Assembly (NCBI RefSeq): GCF_037975245.1
Contig: NC_092578.1
Coordinates: 8,712,501 to 8,776,500, forward strand
Origin: Apostichopus japonicus
Taxonomy: Eukaryota; Echinodermata; Holothuroidea; Aspidochirotida; Stichopodidae
DNA: 64,000 nucleotides
Direction: 5' to 3'
The position numbers were made by a program, and so were the translations under genes. Shown in pieces: positions 23,477 to 36,700 of this stretch (positions are counted from its first letter, which is position 1; each line of letters begins with the position of its first letter). The notes below the pieces were generated by a model. It saw only the letters and a program-made list of their open reading frames with translations, was not told the DNA's origin and searched no databases.

Positions 23477-26400
23477 GTAAGTAATCCAGTAAAAGATGTG
23501 GGATAGGGTGGAACAGGGGTGGGAGTGGGGTGGCTAAGGAAGTAATTATTCAGTCCATGACACAGTGATAACATTTTTCAGCTTATAGCGCTTTTAGTCG
23601 TGTACAAAATGTTGGCACAAAAAAAAAAAAAAAATAGTCATACATGCCGAATTTCAGACGGTAAGTGGAAAACCAGAAACTTCTTAAGTTTCTCAAGTAG
23701 CTTATGTTTTTAATTTTGATGTATTGCAGATACAAGCAAAGAGAAATGGATTGATTGCAGCTCAACACCTATGTCAACTATACACCGACCAGTTGCTGGA
23801 TGACGTCACTGCGCGTCTTCTTATAACTAGTCCAGGTAATATAAAGGCGTATTCTCAGAGCCGGGTTAGGAGGTTGTGCACATCGATAAATCGATAAATA
23901 TCATGTAACGAGATGCTGATTATTCAACTCCAAGCAGGGACAGCCTACTGTAGACTTTACTTTCGAGTCACGCTTCATAAGCACTCGTACTGACAGTACG
24001 AGCAGTATAAATGTATTTTTTCGTGAGGTAAACTTAAGAACTGTTCATACTGTCAGTACTAGTGCTTTTAAGCATGGTATGACAAGACAGTATAGAGTGA
24101 TACTAACACATGTGTTCCTTCGCATATTTCCTTCAAAAACAAGACTAAGCATGAAATATGCACTGACCTTATATGTACCTATACGATAGATGGAAACTCA
24201 AGGGGTCAACAGTAGCGATATCTAACGTGACACGATAATGATATATATGTATCTGGTGGTAATATGGAAAGTAAGCGATGATCATATATAAATATGTGGT
24301 TTTAATATAAAAGTACACGGAGATAACATTAATTAAAAGTATACATGGTAATAACATAAGCTACGCGGTGAAAGCGTTAAAGTATTTGGTGATAATTTAG
24401 AGCTGTTTCAATGATGCGGTAATGTAAGTATATACGATGATGATAATATTAATATTATTAATATGTGGTAGTATGTGGTAATATGTGGTAGTAATATGAA
24501 AAGCACACGGCGATAACTTAACACATACGTGGTGATAACGTTTAAGTACGCGATGATCACGTCAAAGTATGTGGTGATCATATACCTAAAGTAACACAAC
24601 GCTAATACAAAAAGCATATCGTGGTAAATATCTTATTATAAACAAATTTGATGATAATATAAATGTTGTGGTGACAATATCTACCTGACGTAAACCAGGC
24701 TATACGCGATGGTATAGTTTATAAACAGGTGCGTATCCAGGGGGGGGGGGGCGTTGGGGGCGCGCGCCCCCCGGGTAAGAAAAAGAGGAGAGAAAAAAAA
24801 AGAGAAGAAAAAAGGAAAAAAGAGGGGGGAAAGAGGAGGAGGAGAGGAAGGAAGGGAAAAGAAAAAGAAGAAAGAGAGAAAAAGGAGAAAAGGAGGGAGT
24901 TAAAGAAAAACGCCAAGACACCGGGAAGAGAAAGAGGAACAGTGACATTATTAGAGCGCTGATCCCTATTATATACACAGGGTAGCCAGTGACGGATCAA
25001 GGATTTCGGAAGAAGCGTGTGCCTCACCCTACCCCTTACACCGACAACTCAATTTTTGACGTTTCCATTTTTCTTCTCTTACTCATGATCTATATATATA
25101 CTATATATGGTATATCATAACGCGTGTGTGTGTATATACGCCTTAATCAATTGTAGAACGGTGCTATGAAACCAACTGTGGCTGGTCTCGAACTCGACCG
25201 TGTCGTCGGGGAACATGACAAATTTCGGGAAGGGGGCGACCGCCCCCCCCCCCCCTTCAGCATATTATTTAATGATATCGCTAGTAATTTCAAAATAGAA
25301 AGTGCTTAGATGCAACTTACAAGGCCTGGGAAGTGTCATTTCCAGCGATCTTGGAGGCATTTTCGGCCAAAATTTGCTTGTACGCTTCGCGCCAACTAAT
25401 GGGGGTGCTGCGCTTAGATAATTTGCCTACAGGCTTCGCCCTTTCCTTGGCAAATTCCTCGCTACGCGCCTGTTCGAATTTGTAAAGCAAACAGCAGATA
25501 TCACATCATATCAGTGAGCATGAAAATGGCGTTCCAGGATGAACAGCCTCAAAATTGTCCGACTTGCCCGAAAAAAATAACCAAAAATTTTCGCGCGCGA
25601 AGCGCGCGTCCAACATGTTAATGTCAATATCATATAAGCAAGCATCGGTTATTACATCAGATGCCATCGTGTACCGTACGGTCCGTGAAAGTGGCACAGT
25701 ATACCGCGGGATGCTAATGTAAACAACGAAATGTCTTATGTAGACGGAGAAAAATCATGGAAGTCCAATTATGTTAAAACTCTCTTTTACATTAGTAATG
25801 GCGAATTAGGGGCTGCAGCCCCCACCCCCCGCATCCTACGCCTATGTGTGTATTGCTCGGTTGAAGGAAATATCTGCTATATTTTCATTTCCTTCAACCA
25901 AGTTTTATAATAGCCGTTATAACAGGTTTTAATATTTGTACACCAAGAAATTAACTGTGTCTGAATTTTTGAAAATTTCTGACCCACATTCTTCATCACA
26001 CGTCCCTCTACTCGTGCAATATTGACCGGTCTGTTAGGGGTTCAAGGAGGGTTTTTTCCAAGGGCGGCGGAACCGGGGGGCACAGGGGGCACGTGCCCCC
26101 CCCCCCCACATTTCCTCAGGTTAAAAATGTGCCCTTTTTCTACATAAAAATTTAGGTGTCTCAAGTTAGCAACAGGCCAGGGAACCAGAATGAACACTCG
26201 GGAAGGGCCGTTTCCGGCCATCTGAGGGGTTTGTAAAACCAAAAAATTTCTTGCACGCTCCGCGCCAACCGATGGTGGCGCTCCTCTCAGATAGTCGTGC
26301 ATACAACTTTGCAAATCCTGGCTACGCCGCTGACTTTCTAATGAATTTCTGTGGGTCAAACTCAAAGCTATTTCGAATGGAAAAAAAATCGTAAGATATT

Positions 26401-28112
26401 AACAAGAAATAAATTCTAATTCGGAAGATTCCTACTTTAGCAACTAGCATGATTTCACCTCATTTTGTCTCAAAAGAAAACTTGTTCCATGTTTCCTAAT
26501 TTGCACATTGGATATTGCAGTGCTAGTATGCATATTTTCCTTGGGGGGGGGGGGGGTTGATGGGATGATGTGTATACGCAAATGAGATAAATACAATAAG
26601 ATTTATAAAGGGTACTAAATATAAGGCTGCATCAGTTCAATCGAATATCTGCAAAGTGCCCTTTGATGTCCGTGCCCCTCCCCCCCAGATTAAAAGTGCT
26701 TCCGCCGCCCTTGGGTTTTTGTATATTGGTTGTCCATAGATGAAATTTTGTGCAACATTATGGGTATTTTTTGAATTGAGTTTAATCACGAGAAACGTAA
26801 ATTTTCAAATTCTGAACAAATAATGAGCTTAAAACCTTGAAAAGTGGGGCTGACGGATATTGTGGGCCGCGACGTAGAATCACCTACAAAAGCAATGATC
26901 CACAGGACATGCGATGAGGTTGAACATAATGTGTGACTGGTGACGATCTTCAAAAAGGTTATGGATGGAAAAAAAAACTATTGGGAAATACTGCGGTTCT
27001 CTCTCAGGCAAAAGTGTACATCTGTTGGTCATTTTCAAGCCCGAAAAGTGCCATTTCCGGTGATCTGGGGGGTATCAAAACCAGAAATTTTCTTGTACGA
27101 TCCGCGCCAACCGATGGTGGCGCTCCGCTTAGATAGTAATTCGCGCCCCCCGGGTTAGAAAATCCTGGATACGCGCCTGATAAAAATACACCATAGACAT
27201 TCAACAGTGGCAAGATACTTTTTAAGAAAAAGTCACCCAGGAAAGAACCTGGGCACGAAAACCAAACTACCAACGACTGATCCGCTCTCAGCCCCAGTCC
27301 CCTTGCATCGGGACTGTGACTGTGTGATCATCGTCGGGTGTGCATCACCATTCCCCTCGAAAAAGAACAGATACTACACATGATCTTAGCCAAAATGCCG
27401 AGAAGCAAGATAAAAGATACAAATAACTTTTATAATCATCACGTGATCTTCTTTTTTTTCATTTGCTTGCATGAAGACTTACCTGTTACTTCACATCCTG
27501 CTTGACTTGTTATCGTCACATAAGGAATGTTTGACGTCTCTTTTTTTTTAATACATATATAACTTTGATTGCATCAATTTTAACTTACTACATTTCTTTA
27601 TATTGGTATATTCATTGGCTTTTGACGTTACCACTGATAATTTTGTTAAATTAGGACTTTTTTTTCGTTTATACATTAAACTTATATTTTACTATAAAGG
27701 TAAATCAATTAGTTGTTAGTCCCAAACTGTAATCAGTTTCATATTGCGCATCATTTTGTGTTGTTTTACAATGATTATGATGCAGTGGTATGGTGAAAAC
27801 AACGGAAGATTTTATGTATATATATTACAAGAAGCGTTTTATCATTCATAGCCAATGATACATACACAAACGAACATACATATAGTTTCCTTAACGTGAT
27901 ACGATAGTGAGGTCAGTAGATGGTTCATCAATTTTCTATATGAAAATAATCTCAATATACTTATGTAACATTTTACTTTTCTTATAATTTTATTTTTCGT
28001 TTTGTTTAGATTGTTACAATATTACCGGCAATGCAACATACTGTGAACAACAAGGTATGGGTTACGGTATATAGTTTGCATTAATTTCATAAACGTACAT
28101 ATTCTTGCGTGT

Positions 28113-28178
<66 letters not shown>

Positions 28179-28267
28179 AATATATCCATATATATATATA
28201 TAATATATATATATACATATATATATCTATATCTATATATATATATATATATATGTATATATTTATA

Positions 28268-28348
<81 letters not shown>

Positions 28349-29618
28349 TTAAGAGAAAACCAGAGAAATAAGATATGACTCATAATTGACAAATAAGGAG
28401 AAAATTTAGAAAATATATTTTCTAAAACTTTTCTCCTTATTTGTCAATTATGAGTCATATCAAATTTCTCTGGTTTCTCTAATACTATTTTCTTTTGAGG
28501 TAAACGTGGATTTTTGTTATATTATATATATATATGTCTATATATATATATGTCTATATATATATATATTTATCTCTATCTATTCATTAGCCACTGTACC
28601 AACGGCGTCGATCCCACGTGATCTCAATGTTCAATTGGACCTATCTGACTCTAGGTATGCTTTCATTAACATTACATGGAAGGAACCATTGTTTGTTAAT
28701 GGGGAAGTTGCAGGCTACAGGATACAGTTTGCGAGAAATATAAATGAAATGAACTTCTATCAAGATTATGAAGAGACGGTAAGTCCATTGCTTTCACTAT
28801 ATCTTACCATATTCGTGCATACTCACATGATGAGATATTATGATGATTGATATTTCAGCCATCTTTTTTTTCACCTTAAGTAGCTGTGGCCCCTTTCTTT
28901 GTGTTTTATTCACTCTCTCTCTCGTTTCATTGTTTCGTATGTGTACGTTTTTATAGTTTTCTAAAGGGACTTATACGTTTATAAGCACCCGATACACATA
29001 GAGAACAAAGTTACTACTGTAAATCATAAAGTTTTGTACCACTGTAAAAACTGGATCGTGCTATAAATCGGTAGCGTGTGCTATTAGGATTACAGTATAA
29101 TAACTGAGGATATGTTTAATATCAACAAATCCAGTTGTTTGGGATTTGTTTGGGATTTGTATTTAACGTCCATAATCATGGACGTTAAATATTCATCTAA
29201 GAGACTGACTTTGGTCAGCTTTGCGGCTTTGATAAGCCAATGACGGCTTCTTTGTGAGTTCCTGCTCGCAGAAGGATCTAATATACATACAAACATTCTT
29301 TGAGCTATGTATTGCATCTCAGGAAATGACCTAATGATATGTTTATTCGACTTAACAGTCCAGTCACGTCAATTGACGAACCACAGAAATTTAAAGGGTC
29401 AGTCTTCTTTAATCAAAAAAGTATTATATTCTGCCAATTTTTTCAGGCCTCCAAAGATGACCGTTCACTGGCGGTAACAAACAGGATCAAGCTGAGATCT
29501 AATTATCAAGTCTGGGTGAGTTTTGAGGTTATTGTTTCTTGTTCATATTGATATATAACAAACACTTCTGTTAAAGTTATCTGTATGTATATAACTTGAG
29601 TTCAAAATAATTATATAT

Positions 29619-29655
<37 letters not shown>

Positions 29656-30699
29656 TATATATATTAATTCACTATTGAGAAGCAAAAAGACAGTACGCTA
29701 CCATTTTTGGATGTGCTTGTCAACACTGGTCATTGCAACACTTCCGTTTATCATAAACCTACGTACTCAGGGTTACTAACCAATTTTTTCAGTTTCATTC
29801 CGTATTCTTACAAAATTGGTCTCATTAAAAAGCTAGTGAAAGAATGTACAAGGTCAGCAACTCTTGGAAAGGATTTGACCTAGACCTAAAAGGACTTATA
29901 TCCACACTCGGCAAAAATCAGTTCCCCTCTCACTTAATTGACAAAGTTGTGAAATCGTATTTACAAAACAAGGTGTCACCGGAAAATATCATTGACCCGG
30001 TTTCTCACAATACCAGATTTTACAAGCTCCCGTACATTGGTAATTTCTCTGGTCATGCTCAGAACAAAGTTAGACAGTTGATCAAATCGCATTGTACAGA
30101 CATTGATGTCAAATTAGTGTTTATCTCATTTTAAGTTCGAAATATGTGTGTAGTAAAAGACATGATTCCATCATACCTTAAATCTCGTGTGGTCTATAAA
30201 TTCATCTGCACAAGCTGTAATGCTTGTTATATAGGGGAAACCCATGGCACCTTTCTACACGGATTTCTGAGCATCTAAAAACCGATAAGAATTCACATAT
30301 TTACAAACACTTAGCTAAATTTCCCAACTGTGAGCGGCTATATGTGACAACAACTCAATCAAAATTATCGACCCCGCTCCCACTAAACTCCAGCTTAGGA
30401 TCAAAGAAAGTCTACATATCAATTGGGATAAACCTAATCTCAACAAACAGCTTGACTGTCCAGTGTTATCTTTGTTGAGTAAATCTACTTTTCCTTGTGT
30501 GTTATTGCTAGTGTACATTTGTCTGCTATTACTTGTTCATTTTGCGTCTGTAATCTGATGATGAAAGTCGCTACTTTCGAAACATGTCGTTCTTTTTGTA
30601 TCAATTTTGGTAAATAGATGTATAAGTTAAAGTCTGTGGTGTTTTCAATTTTTTCTTAATATATATATATATCTATATATATATCTATATATATATATC

Positions 30700-30744
<45 letters not shown>

Positions 30745-30752
30745 CATATAGG

Positions 30753-30796
<44 letters not shown>

Positions 30797-33700
30797 AATG
30801 AAAATCGTAATGAGTTGGAAAATCAAGAACAGTGAAAAAACTTTCAGCCTCCACCGGGATTCGAACCACGGGCCTCCCGCTCTGTACGCGGACACCCTAA
30901 CCACTAGGCTATGGACGCTGATTGTATGTCCAGAGGTTCGAAACCGGTAAGGAAGATCGTAATTCCACTGTAGGCGTTTGTCACCTATATCGAACAATAC
31001 TAGTTCTGTTTTTGGTGACATATTTTGCCCTACTCTAGAGATCAAACATGATGCTATCCAACTCGAAAAATATATATATACATATAATATATGCACATAT
31101 GTAAATGTGTTCATCTTAAAATGCAGCTTCTTTCTTAAATTTTTCCAACAGATACGCGCAAGGGTTTTTCTACCTCCAAGTTATGGTGTTGGAGCAGAAC
31201 AGGATGGTAACCTTGCGATGCTAGAATTCAACACATCACCACCGATTTCTTCAAGCACCACAAGTACGTTTCTAGTAGCTGTAGATTCATTTGAAAAGGC
31301 TTATAATGAGCTTGGCAAATTTTCTGTTTGATATAAAAGGAATCGTTGAGAATCATAATTCTGATTAACAGTTGCCATCGCTTATAAATGTTAAGTTCTA
31401 TTCCTTATGTTAATTTTGAGGAAGACTCATTATTTTTAGACCAAATTAATGGTTGTCTTTTTTTACGGAGTGTGTGTTTGAGGTGGGTTTGGGTGGGGAT
31501 GGGGTGGGGGAGAAGTGGTTTACCTATGTTATCTTTCATTATAGAGGAGTATTTTGCTATTTAGTTTCGTTTTTTATTTATTTATTTATTTATTTATTTA
31601 TCACTTCCTCATCTTAAATGGATTTCATTATTCCAGCTGCATTTCAGACGACTCGTAGAATCACCCCTACCTTAAAAACCACTACCACCTGGCCTACTGA
31701 AGTTTACGTAGTCCTTGCTGCATTCGCTCTTCTCACTCCTGTGGTGATTATGGCAATTGTGATCTTGATATGTCGGTCCTCAAATAGAAAGACACCACGG
31801 TTTGAAAACAGACCACTGCACTTAACCCGGAAAAAAGGTAACGCATGAAAACCTCTCTAATTAATGAATGATGGTTTTAGTAAAACCACGAAGTCCGAGT
31901 TGTTACATCTATACGAGTATATGGATGGCCGCCACAGCGGATACAAAATCTTCGATGTATGCCGGTTTGAATTTAGAATACATTTTGAAATTCGATTTAA
32001 TACCCATATTTAGCCTTGGCCAAAAAGAATTCCTGGTGATATGTCATTACATTTATATTTATAAATCTTTTGGGCATTATTTCGAAAATAGAACAACATT
32101 GACTGGAATCAATGCCGCCATACGTGTGATAAATGCTATTTAATGCCGGTATATATTAAGCATTTAAGTCCTCTTTGGCATTCCATGTTCTTAGGACAGA
32201 CGACAGGTGACATGTAGCAGGTGATGATTTTCACTATTGTAGTTTTCAGTTCAGTTCAGTTAATATATTTCGCATATACATACTAAAATAGTGCAGTAAT
32301 GGTATATACAGGATACTAGAAAAAAAAACATAAAATGTTTATCAAAGCTAGTAACCCTAAAGAAAAAGAAAGAAAATAACAGAACAGAAGTAAGAAAGGA
32401 AAGCAAAATGTACAAAACAAAATTGACAATAATATCAATCAAGGTACTTGGAAGTTAGATAACTCTTTAGTTGATACCTAAATGAAGCACATGATTTCGA
32501 ATGTCTAATATCAGTTGGGAGATTATTCCATATTTTATAACAGTAATTGTTTAGCAGAAACTTTCCATGTTAAGAGCGGTGTCTAGTGACGGAGAATAGT
32601 ACATTTGTTCTCGTGACGTTTGGGATATCTGACCCAAATCTTGAGTGTACAATATTTCGAAAGACACGAGGCAGTGCATTGTTAACGTATTTGTAAGCAA
32701 AAGTACACATTTTGAAAATCTGAACATCGTTGACTTTGAGGACACCAAGAGTATTGTGCAGAGTATTAGTAGGAAAACGCAAGTGGTTAAACGTGATCGT
32801 TTTTAGAATTCTATTTTGTAGGACTTTTTAAGGCTTTAGAGCGGAAATATTGGTCATACCATACGTTACCACACCGTAGGATATCCTAGAGTAGACTAGT
32901 GCATAGTCAATCTGAAGAGCGGTGGTGAGAGGAAGTGCATAAGTTTAGAGACAGTGATTGTAGGTGTAGACAGCAACACACCGATACATTTGTATCTGTT
33001 AGCCTCTACGTATTCTTATTCGTTTCAAATATCCTAAAAATGCCCAATCAGTGATGCCCCAAGTCGATTCTTCTTCTAATTCTGATATCGGTACAAACCA
33101 AACAGGATCATTGCAGATGATGTCATACCTTCAATTTAACTTTCATGATCTAAATTTCGACGATTTTAAATTTGCCGCCATCTTGTGATACCATACAATA
33201 CATGGTAATATAAGAAATACAAGGGGTCTGAAATCCAGCTCTGTTACGTACATCGACAAATATTGCATCTGAAACGATCAGGAATTTGGCCGAATGAATT
33301 TGTTAAACTGTTATAAAAATTGTATCCGTTGTTATGGCAGAAGGTGTTCTTATTTCAATAGCATAAGTTAGCATAACATGTTGATTGAGTTTAATACTAC
33401 CTCCCTGTGTGTTTTGGTTTATATAATGTCGAAAAAGACAATTCCTTTTTTCCACCTTCTCCCTTAGAGAACGTTATAATCTCACCAGAATTTCAAACGC
33501 ACGAGATTTTCCACGTATTTGACGTGATATTAGGAGATCCCATCGGTCAAGGACAGTTCGGTGAAGTTTACATAGCAAAATGGAGACAGAAGAAAGGAGA
33601 TAATGAGGAAATTACCGTGGCAGTGAAAACTACCAAAGGTAAATTTAGTAGCCCCTAGAGACCACACACTTACCCCCCCCCCCCCCTTAAAACAAATATG

Positions 33701-36700
33701 TATGTATGTATATAAATATATATATGTCTGTATATAAATATAAATATATATGTATGTATACAAATATATATTTATATATCTTTATATATATATATATATT
33801 TATATGTATAAATAGATATTTCATCGGAGAATCTTTTTCATTGTGCCTTATCAAAATATTCCATTGGTTTCTACGGTAACATAATAAATTAAATAAGCCA
33901 ATAATATGTGAAGTAATCATAGAAGACGAATCCATCGGTCGCGGTCAGTTTGGAGAAGTATTTAAGGCGAGGTGGAACCAGCCGTACCAAATTACTTTGA
34001 AAGAAATCACCGTAGCAGTGAAAACTACTAAAGGTATGCAGGCCTATACAAGACATCCTCTCTCCTCTTAAAAGAAGAAATGTTTAACCAGTCCATCACG
34101 TGAAGTTTGAATATTAATTGTATGTCAGTTTGTTCGCTCTCTGAATTCCTCCTATACCTACGAGTCTGATATTAGGGTAAAACATTCGTATATGGAGAGC
34201 CATGGCTGATGTTCGAAATCCATTGGAGTCTGGAGGTTGCTTCGCGTCTTTCATATATTTAGTGTTGAAACTTCCAGCTTCATGCGCATCCCTAAATTCA
34301 CATCACATCATAGAGATGTAAGACCAAATCCTTCACAATTGATTTGTAAGTCGGTCCATTTTCTAATTGTTTCTTTGTCTTTATCATCGTCGAAAATGCT
34401 TTCGAGGCTTATTCAGATGTTTCTCTTATTCCAGAGATGTTTGAAGATGACCCAATCAAAGATACATATCACTAAAGGATGCATATCATTAAAAGAGGCA
34501 TATCATTAAAGGGTGGTTTTTAGGCAGGACTTTAGTCTTGATTATGTTATAGTCCAAGAAAAGAGTAAAAATATGCTGGGTGCTTGTAATGTTTCTGTAG
34601 CTTTTTCTCTGTTTTTATTTCTCGAGATATTCATCATTAAAGTATATCAACTCTCTGGACTCTTGCTTTAAGGCGCCATTGAACATAACGTCTGCTCCTC
34701 GGTGCAGACCTTAACTTTTATTATTTAGTTCATCGTTTTATAATTCTAAAAACTCGGCAAAACATTTTGTTTTCGCTGCATTAATAACAGAGCACATTTG
34801 GATGACTTGTAACACCATCTGTCCATGGCAAGTTTTGTTACACAGCAGAATCATATCATTTCAGGCCGTAAAAGGTATTATGGTTCATCATTGAGGTTTG
34901 TGTTGCATCTGGGGAAACTGACGTAATGGTTCAGACGATATTGTTCAAATCACTTTATATATACAATATCAACAGTTTCAAGGGTTATTTCTCAAATCTG
35001 AAAAAAAGTGTTATATACATAAAATCTGGGCTGATAACAGTAAATTTTCGATGGTGTTCAACATATTAAAATTAATTTTTTACTTAATGTCATCATTTAA
35101 GGACTTCAGTTGTATCCAGGTATGGTGATATGACTTAATTAGTACGTAGATATAGTAGCATTCTAGACCGTGTACGCTTAATCATCCTCTATACCAACGA
35201 TCAAGATAACCAATGTCAATTGATATCAAATAATAATAATACTTATAAATTGTCTAGTCAAGTAAATGACGCCATTAAATCTTACTAAATCGTGTCGTAG
35301 ATCTGTGAAATTTTATTTACTTGAACTTGTCACTTTCTTTCATGTTTATTGAACTCTTAAAAACGCTTTTCTAGGGATCGTCACGAACCAAAGGCTGGAT
35401 AACTTATAGATGAATTGCTTAGTTTGTAGAGCATAAGGCCTTATATCGTGAGGTCGCTGGTGGGAGGTCATCGTGAGGTCCGACTGGTTCTAGGCTTACG
35501 TCATCTTAACTCTTTTCACCTTTCTTTTGCATCTTTTTTTTTCACTCAGTATTTTCCTTTGTTAGTTTACTAATATCAACTTAATTTGCAGAGAATCTTA
35601 AACCGGCGTTAAAGGAACAATTTCTAGATGAAATTCGATTGATGATCGAGATAGGAAACCATCCAAACATCATGGCTATACTAGGCTGCCGTACAGTAGC
35701 GGAACCTTACTATCTCATCATTGAATACATGAAGTACGGATCACTAAAAGAATATTTAACTAAATCAAACGATGTAAGTTTCTTTACCCTTTTCATGTCG
35801 TGCGTAGTAGTAAAAACCACTGTATATGCTTATATTTAACCCAATCACTGAAAGAATTATATACACTGATAGCATGCCAAAAATATATTGTATGGTATTA
35901 AATTTATTTAAATCATTAATTCTATCTGGCAAAGTTAAATAATCTTTTCAAGGTTTTGAGCCTCTCTTAAGTCTCTCAGACCTTTGGCTGCAACAAATGA
36001 AGAAACAACGGTAAGATAATTGCGTTCAATATTGAAGTCAAACGTTTGATTATATTGAAACTGCTTCAAAAGAGTGGTAAACCCCATTCAATATTTTTCG
36101 TTTATATCATATAGATATTCGTAACTCCCAAAAACATCTCAGGTAAACAAGTTGCACTTAAATCATGTTAAAAAAAATACCAATGCAATGAGGAGTTAAT
36201 AACTTTAAAATGTAAGAACATGTATAGGGTGTGATATTTAGACTTGTTGTGAAGATTTATCTGTGATTTATCCCAAATAGAAATAATAAATGTGTTTTTC
36301 TTTGCTGTTTTCAGAAAGTATAGTTCATTTCTTATAAATTTTCACTTACAGGTAGAACTTGTCATGAAAGATCAAAGCTACGACCTGACAGAAATCAGAC
36401 AATTGCAAATATCTCATCAGATATCCAAAGGCATGGTACGTACAAATCACTGAATATATGAATATTAATTATGGACAAATGTAACGCCACACGTGCATGT
36501 TACTAGATGTGAATATTCAGTGAAAATATCTCATCAATATCCAAAGGCATATGGTACGAACAAATCATTAAATATATAAATATTCATTCGGGTATGTTTA
36601 CCCCCCCCCCCCCACCCCACCCCTCTCAAACATGCATGCTGCTAACATGAATATTCATTGCAAATATCTCAACAGATGTCCAAAGTCACTGTACGTAAAA

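Larger units (their letters stand above)
24726..27179. mobile_element. Composite transposon related to the CAGGGGCG family, flanked by ATAAA duplication
   Basis: 2454 bp. The left end CAGGTGCGTATCCAGG and right end (as inverted repeat CAGGCGCGTATCCAGG) differ at one base. ATAAA flanks both ends (24721-24725, 27180-27184). Inside are three diverged copies of the family's conserved core (25327-25420, 26197-26295, 27036-27138), each followed by a right-end-like sequence (ending at 25472, 26332, 27179). This suggests nested insertions of related elements. No transposase seen. Confidence 0.8.
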
